Part shown: piece by piece, positions 36,728-44,867 of the stretch
How the letters are laid out: every line of letters begins with the position of its first letter
Position numbering within the stretch: position 1 is the first letter of the stretch
DNA from: Floridanema evergladense
Lineage (GTDB): Bacteria > Cyanobacteriota > Cyanobacteriia > Cyanobacteriales > Aerosakkonemataceae
NCBI RefSeq assembly: GCF_041929205.1
Contig: NZ_JBHFNT010000229.1
DNA: 64,000 nt
Direction: 5' to 3' (one strand)
The notes under the pieces: generated by a model
Databases searched by the model: none
Seen by the model: the letters and a program-made list of their open reading frames with translations, nothing else
What the model was told of the DNA's origin: nothing
Program-made: the position numbers and the translations under genes

Positions 36728-37381
36728 ATGGGATTATTCGGATTTGGCAAAAAACTAAGTTTACCTACTCCAGATCAAGCATTACCAGGACGTAAGGAAA
36801 CTATGCCTATACCTGCGAATCATTTTGTTAATGGTAATCCTCTAAAAGAACCCTTTCCAGAAGGAATGGAAAAGGTAATATTTGGGATGGGATGTTTTTG
36901 GGGTGCAGAACGCAAATTTTGGCAACAAGAAGGCGTATTTACCACAGCAGTTGGTTATGCCGCTGGGGTAACTCCTAATCCAACTTATCAAGAAGTTTGC
37001 ACCGGAATGACGGGTCATAATGAAGTTGTTTTAGTTGTTTTTGACCCCAAAGTAATTAGTTACGAATCACTTCTGAAAGTGTTTTGGGAAAGTCACGATC
37101 CAACACAGGGAATGCGTCAAGGTAACGATGTTGGAACTCAGTACCGTTCAGGAATTTATGTTTATTCCCAAACTCAAAAGCAATTAGCAGAAGCTTCAAA
37201 AGCAGCTTATCAAAAAGCGCTAAACGCTTCCGGTTATGGAGAAATTACCACTGAAATTCTTGATGCACCAGAATTTTATTATGCAGAAGCTTATCACCAA
37301 CAGTATCTTGCTAAAAATCCTGGTGGTTACTGTGGTTTAGGCGGGACAAAAATTTGTTTCCCCGAAACAACAACAGCTTAA
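36728..37381 (+). CDS. msrA: Peptide-methionine (S)-S-oxide reductase
   Basis: MsrA repairs oxidised methionine (S-epimer) in proteins. The catalytic Cys is in FGMGCFWGAE (about residue 55), with VGYAAGVTPNPTY, VVFDPKVISY and the WESHDPTQGMRQGNDVGTQY block conserved. A C-terminal Cys (GGYCGLGGTKICFPE) is available for recycling. Length 217 with an N-terminal extension of about 45 residues, common in cyanobacteria and plants. Confidence 0.95.
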   Translation: MGLFGFGKKLSLPTPDQALPGRKETMPIPANHFVNGNPLKEPFPEGMEKVIFGMGCFWGAERKFWQQEGVFTTAVGYAAGVTPNPTYQEVCTGMTGHNEVVLVVFDPKVISYESLLKVFWESHDPTQGMRQGNDVGTQYRSGIYVYSQTQKQLAEASKAAYQKALNASGYGEITTEILDAPEFYYAEAYHQQYLAKNPGGYCGLGGTKICFPETTTA

Positions 37382-37393
37382 AACCTAAGAGGA

Positions 37394-37425
37394 GAAAAGG
37401 ATGAAATAATTCCTTTTCCCTTTTT
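37394..37425 (+). terminator. Terminator of msrA
   Basis: Stem gaaaagga (37394-37401) / tccttttc (37411-37418) with a 9-nt loop, followed by cctttttcc, 13 bp after the msrA stop. Confidence 0.65.
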
Positions 37426-37527
37426 CCAACTCAGTTATGATTAAATTTTCTAATTTTGGAGAAATTGGCACTGATTAATGGGAAAATAAGTTTAAATTTG
37501 TCAGTAATGTTAATTGAAGGAGTGAAG

Positions 37528-38007
37528 ATGAAAACTATTGGTTCGGTTTTGGCGATCGCCCTAAGTACCACCAGCTTAATAGGTAGCACAGCTGCGATCG
37601 GGCAAACTCCCACCACAACAGGTCAATTTTCTAGCGTTAGCGGTACAGTCACCTATCGAGAAAGAATTGCTTTACCACCAGATGCCTTATTGATTATACA
37701 ACTACAAGATGTATCGAAAAAAGATGCTCCCGCAGTTGCGATCGGTCAACAAATTATTCCTACTCAAAATCGCCAAGTTCCCTTTCCCTTTGAAATTGTC
37801 TATAACCGAGACACAATTAACCCAAGTAACACTTATACAGTGCAAGCCAAAATTATTATCGAGAATCAAATACGTTTTATCAATACAACTTCCTATCCTG
37901 TGATTACTAGAGGTAATCCTAACAAAGTTGAAATTGTAGTAAATTCAGTGGGAACTTCTCCCCAACCAAAAAGTGTTTTTTCCAAATTTGCACCATTAAA
38001 CAAATAA
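37528..38007 (+). CDS. YbaY-family exported protein
   Basis: From the ATG at 37528 (RBS gaaggagtg; an upstream TTG frame exists but has no RBS) the product is 159 residues with a signal peptide (IGSVLAIALSTTSLIGSTAAIG). The mature domain (SGTVTYRERIALPPDALLIIQLQDVS, PFPFEIVYNRDTINPSNTYTV) is the YbaY beta domain. Family members are often lipoproteins, but no lipobox Cys is present here, so this one is likely soluble in the periplasm. Confidence 0.82.
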   Translation: MKTIGSVLAIALSTTSLIGSTAAIGQTPTTTGQFSSVSGTVTYRERIALPPDALLIIQLQDVSKKDAPAVAIGQQIIPTQNRQVPFPFEIVYNRDTINPSNTYTVQAKIIIENQIRFINTTSYPVITRGNPNKVEIVVNSVGTSPQPKSVFSKFAPLNK

Positions 38008-38043
38008 AATTCTCTTGTACTTGTGGTGGAAAAACCAATCCAG

Positions 38044-38095
38044 GGGAGGTAGAACCTCCCTTGCTCTCGTTCCCAGGTTGAACCTGGGAACGAGA
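38044..38095. repeat. Double-hairpin dispersed repeat, copy 1
   Basis: Hairpin gggaggtagaacctccc (38044-38060) is followed by a second one, tctcgttcccagg ... cctgggaacgaga (38065-38095). A near copy with the same order lies at 63815-63864. Confidence 0.75.
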
Positions 38096-38187
38096 AACGG
38101 AGGCTCTGCCTCTTGATGCAAAATCTCAACCTGCGAACCCAAAACCTGAATAGTAATCTTAATTTTTGAATTTGACCATGAACGAAA

Positions 38188-38382
38188 TTAAGTGCGATAA
38201 ATTGCGGCAATAACTATAGCAGCAATAAAGGGAATGAGAATGGGGATGATTACAATCAATCCCCATTTGCCAAAACGAATTTCTTCACCTTCAGACTTGA
38301 GAAGTGCAATCCAAGCAGCCGTACCCATAATTGCCCAAATAATACCAAACGCCAGAAAAATTACAAATGTTGAATCTTCCAT
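38188..38382 (-). CDS. Small two-helix membrane protein
   Basis: The 64-residue protein has two hydrophobic helices (FVIFLAFGIIWAIMGTAAWIA and GLIVIIPILIPFIAAIVIAAI) joined by a charged loop. Codon use is gene-like and an ATG is present. No characterised family; probably a small inner or thylakoid membrane protein. Confidence 0.6.
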   Translation of the reverse strand: MEDSTFVIFLAFGIIWAIMGTAAWIALLKSEGEEIRFGKWGLIVIIPILIPFIAAIVIAAIYRT

Positions 38383-38472
38383 TTTTGAATTTTTTGGGGA
38401 AAACTACTCTTAAATTAAAGCGAATAATTTTGTAAACACAAGGTCTGTTGCGATCGCTTTAGTGCTAAAAGT

Positions 38473-38503
38473 AAAAACTGAGCTAAATAAGCCCAGTTTT
38501 TTC
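38473..38503 (-). terminator. Terminator of small minus-strand gene
   Basis: Inverted repeat aaaactg-gct / agc-cagtttt with A and T runs on the two sides, so it may work in both directions. It lies 59 bp past the stop of the gene at 38562-38780. Confidence 0.6.
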
Positions 38504-38561
38504 TTGAAAGTTCAGTAAATTTTCCAGCTTAATTTGACTTCTGTTCCCTATGCAACCAAAA

Positions 38562-38780
38562 TTACATTAGCGCAGAGATTTCATTAACAATTTGCAAACG
38601 TCCCCGACGCACACCATAAAGTAATCGATCTAAAGTGCTTTGTTCTTCTTCACTCAAGCAATCTTCTAGAATAGCTGCTTTTAGTCCGTAGCGATCGGCA
38701 AGAGTAATATATCCAGAACTGGTAACTTGGGCGAATAGATCGGAAAGGGCGGTGGGAAGGAGGTTGAGTTGTTCGGACAT
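38562..38780 (-). CDS. Small conserved hypothetical protein
   Basis: The 72-residue protein (LLPTALSDLFAQVTSSGYITLADRYGL, SEEEQSTLDRLLYGVRRGRLQ) looks like a short helical protein of a type frequent in cyanobacteria. No domain is named. It is divergent from the deaminase gene. Confidence 0.6.
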   Translation of the reverse strand: MSEQLNLLPTALSDLFAQVTSSGYITLADRYGLKAAILEDCLSEEEQSTLDRLLYGVRRGRLQIVNEISALM

Positions 38781-38917
38781 TGATGCTGGCTGAACTCTAT
38801 GCTTTTATTATGGGAAGAAATAAAGCTAACCTCGGTGATTACACTGATGACAGACTTGTGATAGTCATTTATTCGGAAAAGCGATCGAGATCACAAAGAG
38901 TTAATAGAGGTCAAAAC

Positions 38918-39343
38918 ATGAGTCCAGAAGAGTTGATGAGAATAGCTTTAGCAGAGGCGAAGCAAGGGGATGCGCCTTTTGGTGCGGCGATCGTCAAGGA
39001 TGGGCAAATTGCGATCGCAGCGCATAACACCGTCAAACGCGATCGCGATCCCTCCGCCCATGCGGAAATTAACGCCATTCGACTTTTAACCAACAAGCTA
39101 AACACTACCTCTTTAAGTGATTACACCTTATATACCACCTGCGAACCTTGCCCAATGTGCGCTACCGCTTGCATTTGGGCTGGCATTTCCGAAATTATAA
39201 TTGGCGCTTCCATTAAAGATTTAATTCAGTTAGGTGTGCCGCAAATTGACTTAAGTTGCGAAGAAATTATCGCTAAAAGTTTTCGCAATATCAAAGTTAC
39301 AAAAGGTCTATTAAAATCTGAATGCCTCTCATTATTTAAATAG
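38918..39343 (+). CDS. Nucleoside/guanine deaminase-like CDA-family protein
   Basis: A zinc-dependent deaminase of the cytidine/deoxycytidylate superfamily. The zinc site is HAEINAI (HxE) and PCPMCATACIWAG (PCxxC). From the ATG at 38918 the protein is 141 residues and starts SPEELMRIALAEAKQGDAPFGAAIV, the normal family start; upstream in-frame codons to 38780 are probably untranslated. Substrate could be guanine, cytosine or a nucleoside. The next gene starts one base after its stop. Confidence 0.85.
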   Translation: MSPEELMRIALAEAKQGDAPFGAAIVKDGQIAIAAHNTVKRDRDPSAHAEINAIRLLTNKLNTTSLSDYTLYTTCEPCPMCATACIWAGISEIIIGASIKDLIQLGVPQIDLSCEEIIAKSFRNIKVTKGLLKSECLSLFK

Positions 39344-39344
39344 T

Positions 39345-40622
39345 ATGGCAGAACTGCAAGGATTCGCTTTATTACCAACAGATACTTTTACTGATAAACC
39401 TTTACCAAAACAACCAGTACAGGGGTTTAGTGGCGTACAATTTGCTGAAAAAAATTCTTTTTGGTTTTTGTCAGACAATGGGTTTGGTAGTAAAACCAAT
39501 AGTTCTAATTATTTGCTGCGTTTGTACCGTTTGCAGCCAGAATTTAGAGGTGCTAATGGTGATGGTAGTGTAAAAGTGCAAGAGTTTATTTCTTTGTCCG
39601 ATCCCGATAAAAAAATACCTTTTGCTATTGTTAATGAAGGCACAAAAGAAAGACTATTAACGGGAGCAGATTTTGACCCGGAATCTTTTGTTTTTGCTGC
39701 TGACGGAACAATTTGGGTGGGTGATGAATTTGGCCCTTATCTGTTACACTTCGATCGCACAGGCAAACTGTTATCCGCACCCATCGCTACACCAAGTTTT
39801 GCTAAAAATGGGAGTTCTGAAATTATTCGATCGCCCGATCATCCTGATGTTTTAGCTGGCAAAACAACATCTAATTTGGAGCGTTCTAGAGGTTATGAAG
39901 GATTAGCAATTAATCCCAGCAAAACTAAATTATACGCTTTTTTGGAAGGAGCGGTAACTGGCGATCGCAGCGATACTTTACGAATAAATGAATTCGATTT
40001 AGCTGCTAAAAAATTTACTGGAATTGCTGGGCTTTATCGACTAGAAGCAGCGGGAAATGCGATCGGAGATGTAGCAGTAATCAACGAAAACGAATACCTA
40101 GTTATCGAACGCGATACTAAACAAGGAAATGAGGCAGAATTTAAGAAGATTTTTCAAATTAATTTAGCCCAAAAAGATAATGATGGCTATGTTGCTAAAA
40201 ACGAAGTAGTTGATTTATTAAATATTCGAGATCCGCAAGACTTAAACCGTGATGGTAGCACTAGTTTTCGGTTTCCTTTCGTGACGATCGAGAACGTTTT
40301 GGTAATTAACAAAAACACGATTTTGGTGGCTAATGACAATAACTTCCGAAGCGGTACAGGAAGACCACCAGAACCAGATCAAAATGAATTTTTACTGTTA
40401 AAATTAGACCAACCTTTAAATGTCGATCCGCGAGTTGGAGTTGGTGCAATCCACACCGGAGTAATAAAAACTGAAGTTAACTACTTTTTCATTTCAGTTA
40501 CTTTTTTAGTAGCAATTATTCTTTGGCAAATTTTCAAAATGTGGCGTTGGCGATCGCGCAACAAAGCGAAACATTCATTTACTGGTGAAGACTCGCCACA
40601 TAATAAAAACAGTAAAACTTAA
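39345..40622 (+). CDS. Esterase-like-activity-of-phytase family protein with C-terminal helix
   Basis: The 425-residue protein matches the phytase-esterase-like beta-propeller family (PF13449): SGVQFAEKNSFWFLSDNGFGSKTNS, GADFDPESFVFAADGTIWVGDEFGPYLL, NRDGSTSFRFPFVTIENVLVIN. Near the C-terminus a transmembrane helix (YFFISVTFLVAIILWQIF, about 382-400) is followed by a basic tail. No N-terminal signal peptide is visible, which leaves its topology unclear. ATG begins one base after the deaminase stop, so translation is probably coupled. Confidence 0.8.
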   Translation: MAELQGFALLPTDTFTDKPLPKQPVQGFSGVQFAEKNSFWFLSDNGFGSKTNSSNYLLRLYRLQPEFRGANGDGSVKVQEFISLSDPDKKIPFAIVNEGTKERLLTGADFDPESFVFAADGTIWVGDEFGPYLLHFDRTGKLLSAPIATPSFAKNGSSEIIRSPDHPDVLAGKTTSNLERSRGYEGLAINPSKTKLYAFLEGAVTGDRSDTLRINEFDLAAKKFTGIAGLYRLEAAGNAIGDVAVINENEYLVIERDTKQGNEAEFKKIFQINLAQKDNDGYVAKNEVVDLLNIRDPQDLNRDGSTSFRFPFVTIENVLVINKNTILVANDNNFRSGTGRPPEPDQNEFLLLKLDQPLNVDPRVGVGAIHTGVIKTEVNYFFISVTFLVAIILWQIFKMWRWRSRNKAKHSFTGEDSPHNKNSKT

Positions 40623-40731
40623 ATAACCAAAAACAGTCAGCCAATCTAACCAGTTATCAGAATTAATTAGCATTGCGATCGTTCAAATTTTCCCTTTCCT
40701 TATATATATTACTCCTAAATCAATTTCTTTC

Positions 40732-40855
40732 TTTGCGTTCTTCCTTCGTGTCCTAATTCGCTATCGCGAATCGCTACGCTACCGCGTCTTCGCGGTTCAA
40801 AAAATCTTTTTTATTGAACCACGAAGACACGAAGAGCGCGAAGGAAAGACGAAGA
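40732..40855. repeat. REP-like repeat (cttcgtg...ggttcaa family)
   Basis: Arms with ccttcgtgtcc and gcggttcaa are mirrored by ttgaacc and gacacgaag further on, giving a large imperfect hairpin. A related half element lies at 45801-45867. It separates the phytase-like gene from the guanidine operon promoter. Confidence 0.65.
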
Positions 40856-40878
40856 AGTTCAGAAAAAAACATCATTTT

Positions 40879-40926
40879 GTAATATGTGTTACAGAAGCTT
40901 AAAAAGTTTGCTGTAAATTACAGAAG
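40879..40926 (+). promoter_or_regulatory. NtcA-activated promoter of the guanidine operon
   Basis: GTA-N8-TAC lies at 40879-40892 (N8 is atatgtgt), the exact consensus for the nitrogen regulator NtcA. A TAN3T-type -10 box, TAAATT, lies at 40914-40919, 21 bases further on. This spacing places the NtcA centre near -41.5 relative to a start at about 40926, the class II arrangement. It precedes the riboswitch, so the transcript would include it. Confidence 0.75.
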
Positions 40927-40952
40927 TAGATAAACCCACAAAAATTAGTAGC

Positions 40953-41135
40953 TTCTAGGGTTCCGGTTTGGATACAACAACGAGAAAGTATAGTCAAACG
41001 CTGGTCCGAGAGAAGCAGCTGGCAAACCTCAGAATTTTTTATTTATAAGGATTAGCTAGCCACACGGAGGGAGAAAAGCCCGGGAGAAAAGCACCAGTTA
41101 AAGAGACTGAGGCTTTGTTCTCCTGGGCTTTCTCT
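40953..41135 (+). promoter_or_regulatory. Guanidine-I (ykkC) riboswitch with terminator platform
   Basis: The aptamer's conserved blocks are all present in order: ctagggttccgg (from about 40955), ctggtccgagagaagcag (about 41001), acacggagggagaaaagc (about 41062) and cccgggagaa. The last block pairs with ttctcctgggc (41118-41128) as an alternative hairpin, the usual switch between termination and read-through. Guanidine binding is expected to allow transcription of gdmH and the genes after it. The whole gap 40623-41195 holds no protein gene. Confidence 0.93.
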
Positions 41136-41195
41136 TTGGCTTTCAGGAGACAAGCTAGAAAATCTAGTTGTTTTGCAAGTATTTAAGGTGTCCCA

Positions 41196-42401
41196 ATGAC
41201 TGAGAATCCTTCGGAAAATCCCTTATTTAATAGCCCTAACTCGAATAACGGACATAGACCAAGTGAAGCACAACGAGCTTTAGAAATGGAAGCAAGGTTG
41301 CCGTTAACAGGTTGGCAACAGGAAGTATCGCAAGGGCTGGAATATGGGTTGGAAGCAGCAGACAGTATTCGCGATCGCACTATTCCCACTTTCTCTCGCG
41401 GCGAACTCCCCCACTACGCAGGCATTAACACCTTCATGAAAGCACCTTATTTAGAAGATGTGCGAAGAGTTGGGGAATACGATGTGGCAATAGTCGGTGT
41501 ACCTCACGACTCTGGAACCACCTATCGTCCCGGTACAAGGTTTGGGCCACAGGGGATTCGCCGGATTTCTGCATTGTACACCCCTTACAACTTTGAGTTA
41601 GGGGTTGATTTGCGCGAACAAATTACCCTGTGCGATGTTGGCGATATTTTCACCATTCCCGCAAATAACGAAAAGTCATTTGACCAAATTTCTAAAGGTA
41701 TTGCCCATATTTTCAGTTCTGGGGCATTTCCGATTATTTTAGGCGGCGACCATTCGATCGGCTTCCCCACAGTTAGAGGTATTTGTCGCCACTTGGGAGA
41801 CAAAAAAGTTGGTATTATTCACTTCGATCGCCACGCCGACACCCAAGAAACCGACCTCGACGAAAGAATGCACACCTGTCCTTGGTTCCACGCCACCAAC
41901 ATGGTAAACGCCCCAGCGAAAAACTTAGTACAGTTGGGAATCGGAGGTTGGCAAGTTCCCCGTCAAGGTGTGAAAGTTTGCCGGGAACGTGCAACCAACA
42001 TCCTCACCGTTACCGACATTGTGGAAAAAGGAATCGATGCTGCTGTTGACTTTGCCTTAGAAAGAGCACTCGACGGCACCGACTGCGTATACATCAGCTT
42101 CGATATTGATTGCATCGATGCTGGATTTGTGCCCGGTACAGGTTGGCCCGAACCAGGCGGTTTATTACCCCGTGAAGCCTTAAGTTTACTAGGAAAAATT
42201 GTCCAAAAAGCCCCAGTGTGCGGTTTAGAAGTAGTGGAAGTTTCCCCTCCCTACGACATCAGCGACATGACCTCACTCATGGCAACTCGCGTAATTTGCG
42301 ACACAATGGCACACTTAATCGTCTCCGGTCAACTACCCCGCAAACAAAAACCCGCCTACATTCACCCAGAAGCACAACCTCAGCTTGTCGCCTGGACTTA
42401 A
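41196..42401 (+). CDS. gdmH: Ni-dependent guanidine hydrolase
   Basis: The 401-residue ureohydrolase-fold enzyme has the metal ligands H186 (GGDHSIG), D211/H213/D215 (HFDRHADT) and D303/D305 (SFDIDCIDAG). It looks like an agmatinase, but the guanidine-I riboswitch before it and the HypA/HypB-like genes after it match the Synechocystis Sll1077-Sll1079 locus, shown to be a nickel enzyme that splits guanidine into urea and ammonium. The long N-terminal extension (about 90 residues) also fits that group. Arginase-family identity is certain; guanidine specificity is strongly supported by context. Confidence 0.9.
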   Translation: MTENPSENPLFNSPNSNNGHRPSEAQRALEMEARLPLTGWQQEVSQGLEYGLEAADSIRDRTIPTFSRGELPHYAGINTFMKAPYLEDVRRVGEYDVAIVGVPHDSGTTYRPGTRFGPQGIRRISALYTPYNFELGVDLREQITLCDVGDIFTIPANNEKSFDQISKGIAHIFSSGAFPIILGGDHSIGFPTVRGICRHLGDKKVGIIHFDRHADTQETDLDERMHTCPWFHATNMVNAPAKNLVQLGIGGWQVPRQGVKVCRERATNILTVTDIVEKGIDAAVDFALERALDGTDCVYISFDIDCIDAGFVPGTGWPEPGGLLPREALSLLGKIVQKAPVCGLEVVEVSPPYDISDMTSLMATRVICDTMAHLIVSGQLPRKQKPAYIHPEAQPQLVAWT

Positions 42402-42402
42402 T

Positions 42403-42560
42403 GGAATGGGGAGATGGGGGGATGGGGAGATGGGGGGACAAGGGGACAAGGAGACAAGGGGAAATTTCAGAACTAAAAACTTTCTCTCTCCCCTAACCCC
42501 TAACCCCTAACCCCTAACCCCACCCCAGTCCCTAGTCCCCAGTCCCCAATCCCCAATCCC
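42403..42560. repeat. Low-complexity G-rich and CCCCTAA repeat tract
   Basis: The spacer between gdmH and the hypA-like gene opens with ggggagat/ggggacaagg-type units and continues with tandem cccctaa units (about 42490-42520), then cagtcccc/caatcccc units. It is strongly strand-asymmetric. No gene or terminator is visible. Confidence 0.75.
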
Positions 42561-42567
42561 CGAAACT

Positions 42568-42951
42568 ATGCACGAAACAGACATGACCAAGGCGTTAATT
42601 GTGACTGTGCGGAAATGGTGGTTAGAACAACCGGAAAAACCCCAAATTTCCCAGGTTCATCTCACAGTTGGCAAGTTTACTTGTGTGGAACCTGTGAGTT
42701 TACAATTCGCTTTTGAAGTTCAGACTCGCGGAACTTTTTTAGAAGGAGCAAAATTAGTTATTCAAGAAACTCCATTAATTGCTTTTTGTCATCATTGCCA
42801 ACAAGAATATCACCCGGAAATTGGGATTCAATATGCTTGCCCGACTTGTCGATCGCCAATGGAAGACATACGTTCGGGTCGGGAATTAAAGATCGATCGA
42901 GTTGAATATAGTTCTGATTCTGTGGAAAGTAATTATGCACCAAACATTTGA
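42568..42951 (+). CDS. ghaA: HypA-like nickel chaperone for guanidine hydrolase
   Basis: The 127-residue HypA family protein has the nickel-binding start MHE and a zinc site of two C-x2-C pairs (CHHCQQEY, ACPTCRSP). No hydrogenase gene is in the window. In Synechocystis the equivalents Sll1078 and Sll1079 are required to load nickel into GdmH, so I assign the same role. Its last 17 bases overlap the next gene. Confidence 0.85.
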   Translation: MHETDMTKALIVTVRKWWLEQPEKPQISQVHLTVGKFTCVEPVSLQFAFEVQTRGTFLEGAKLVIQETPLIAFCHHCQQEYHPEIGIQYACPTCRSPMEDIRSGRELKIDRVEYSSDSVESNYAPNI

Positions 42952-43636
42952 CGCTGCTTTAGGTATTAATTTGCTCCATGCTAATCAAGAAGGGGCCGAT
43001 CATAACCGGGAACATTTTGATGAGTGGGGAATTACTTGTTTTAATGTCATGAGTAGTCCCGGTGCTGGCAAAACTGCTTTGCTAGAAAAGACTCTAGCTG
43101 TATTAACAAATGAATATAAAATTGCCGTGATTGAAGGCGATATGACAACGGAATTAGATGCCGATCGTCTCCGCAAATACAACGTTCCGGTAATTGCCAT
43201 TAATACAGGTCGTTCCTGTCATTTGGATTCTAAAATGGTGTCTGGCGGAATTCATCGGTTAGCAAATGAATATAACCCTTCAGAATTCGATTTAGTCTTA
43301 GTCGAAAACGTTGGTAACTTAGTTTGTCCTGCCGAATTTGAAGTAGGCGAACACGCAAAAATTGCCTTATTAAGTATTACTGAAGGGGAAGATAAACCGC
43401 TGAAATATCCGGTGATGTTTCAAGAAGCAAATTGTTTGTTAATCACCAAAATGGACTTAGCACCCCATTTAGATGTTGATGTCAATCAAATAATTGCAAA
43501 TGTCCGCCAAATGAATCCTCATGTCACCATTATTCCTGTTTCTGCCAAAACCGGAGAAGGATTAGATATTTGGTTTGATTGGGTACGTTTTCAGTTAACT
43601 AAATCTGCAAAACAGCAATTATCAGTTGTTCATTAA
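42935..43636 (+). CDS. ghaB: HypB-like nickel-insertion GTPase for guanidine hydrolase
   Basis: The 233-residue SIMIBI GTPase starts at ATG 42935 (MHQTFDAALGINLLHANQ), inside the end of ghaA. It has the P-loop SSPGAGKTALLEK, the metal-site GRSCHLD, ENVGNLVCPAEFEVGEH and a TKMD base-recognition motif. The CxxCGC nickel motif of some hydrogenase HypB proteins is absent. It should drive GTP-dependent nickel transfer to GdmH together with GhaA. Confidence 0.85.
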   Translation: MHQTFDAALGINLLHANQEGADHNREHFDEWGITCFNVMSSPGAGKTALLEKTLAVLTNEYKIAVIEGDMTTELDADRLRKYNVPVIAINTGRSCHLDSKMVSGGIHRLANEYNPSEFDLVLVENVGNLVCPAEFEVGEHAKIALLSITEGEDKPLKYPVMFQEANCLLITKMDLAPHLDVDVNQIIANVRQMNPHVTIIPVSAKTGEGLDIWFDWVRFQLTKSAKQQLSVVH

Positions 43637-43647
43637 AAACTCAACTT

Positions 43648-43680
43648 AGATCCCCCAATTCTTTAAGAATTCGGGTATCT
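43648..43680. repeat. Palindrome of the agatcccc...ggggatct family, diverged copy
   Basis: agatcccccaattctt / aagaattcgggtatct form an imperfect hairpin just after ghaB. A perfect relative ends groEL2 at 62484-62516. It could attenuate read-through into the transporter genes. Confidence 0.6.
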
Positions 43681-43797
43681 GGAGTAATTTGTAGCTTAAG
43701 TAACAAAGCGGTGACTACTTTTTCTGCTACAAATGATTTACCGCTATCAAAAAATATCAATGATAAATTTGACAAAATCTGTCTTAAGGTAGATGTT

Positions 43798-44850
43798 ATG
43801 AAAGTGCGATCGCTCCTTTCCTACTGCATCCTGTTTCTTGTTACCTTCAGCCTAGCCGTAGGTTGCGTTAACCCCGCAGTTTACATCAAAACAACTAACG
43901 AAGCTGACTCTACTGCTTCCTCAGTTAGTGCTAATGCCGTCCGTTTAGGATTTAGTGCTTGGCCCGGTTGGTTTCCTTGGCAAATTGCCCAAGAACAAGG
44001 CATTTTTAAAGCAAATAATGTTCCCGTAGACTTGAAATGGTTCGACGGATATTTAGAATCTATCAACACTTTAACAGCCGGACAAATAGACGCTAACAGT
44101 CAAACTTTAGGAGATACAGTTAACTCAGTTGCTGGTGGTGCAGATAAAGTAATTGTGCTAGTAAATGATAACTCCACTGGCAATGATAAAGTAATTGTCC
44201 GAGAAGGCATTAATTCCGTTGCTGATTTAAAAGGAAAAAAAGTTGCTGCTGAAGAAGGAACAGTCGATCATTTTCTGTTACTTTTAGGATTAAAAAAAGC
44301 AGGTTTATCGCCAAAAGATATTCAATTTGTTCCGTTAGAAACAGGTCAAGCAGCAGCAGCATTTGTCGGCGGACAAGTTGATGCAGTGGCAGTATTTGCG
44401 CCTTTTACAACTCAAGCATTAAAGCGTCAGGGTAGTAAAGAATTATTCAGTTCAAAAGACTTTCCGGGAGCAATTTCCGATCATTTAGTAGTTTCCCGTA
44501 AGTTTTTGCAAGAAAATCCCGAACAAATTCAAGCATTAGTTAATTCCTGGTTTGCCACCTTGGATTATATGCAAAAAAATCCCGAACAATCTTATGAAAT
44601 TATGGCAAAAAGAGCGGGGGTTCCGATATCTGAATATAAGCAATATGCTGATGGCACTCGCATCTTTACTATTGAGGAAAACTTAACAGCTTTTCAACCA
44701 GGAAATAACTTGAATTCTTTGCAATTCGCCGCCCAAGAAATGAGCAAATTTCTGATGGAAGTGGGACTAGCAAAAACTCAACCTGATATTAGTAAAATAT
44801 TTGACGATCGCTTTGTCAAAGCCTACGCCGAACAAGTGAAAAAATCATAA
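43798..44850 (+). CDS. ABC transporter substrate-binding lipoprotein (guanidine operon)
   Basis: From the ATG at 43798 (RBS aaggt) the protein is 350 residues, with a lipoprotein signal (CILFLVTFSLAVGC, lipobox LAVGC). The mature part is of the nitrate/taurine/thiamine-precursor (NMT1/SsuA-like) type: VRLGFSAWPGWFPWQIAQEQG, DGYLESINTLTAGQIDA, DLKGKKVAAEEGTVDHF. It is followed by a permease and an ATPase gene. In the matching Synechocystis locus the transporter genes (sll1080-sll1082) lie next to gdmH, so guanidine is the likely cargo. Confidence 0.85.
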   Translation: MKVRSLLSYCILFLVTFSLAVGCVNPAVYIKTTNEADSTASSVSANAVRLGFSAWPGWFPWQIAQEQGIFKANNVPVDLKWFDGYLESINTLTAGQIDANSQTLGDTVNSVAGGADKVIVLVNDNSTGNDKVIVREGINSVADLKGKKVAAEEGTVDHFLLLLGLKKAGLSPKDIQFVPLETGQAAAAFVGGQVDAVAVFAPFTTQALKRQGSKELFSSKDFPGAISDHLVVSRKFLQENPEQIQALVNSWFATLDYMQKNPEQSYEIMAKRAGVPISEYKQYADGTRIFTIEENLTAFQPGNNLNSLQFAAQEMSKFLMEVGLAKTQPDISKIFDDRFVKAYAEQVKKS

Positions 44851-44867
44851 ACTATGGAACTTTAACC

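Noticed and set aside
41196..42401. Agmatinase (speB) as the product name
   Set aside because: The fold fits, but the guanidine-I riboswitch and nickel chaperones match the GdmH locus; plain agmatinase would not explain them.
42568..43636. HypA/HypB read as hydrogenase maturation genes
   Set aside because: No hydrogenase gene is near, and the riboswitch plus ureohydrolase context fits nickel loading of guanidine hydrolase.
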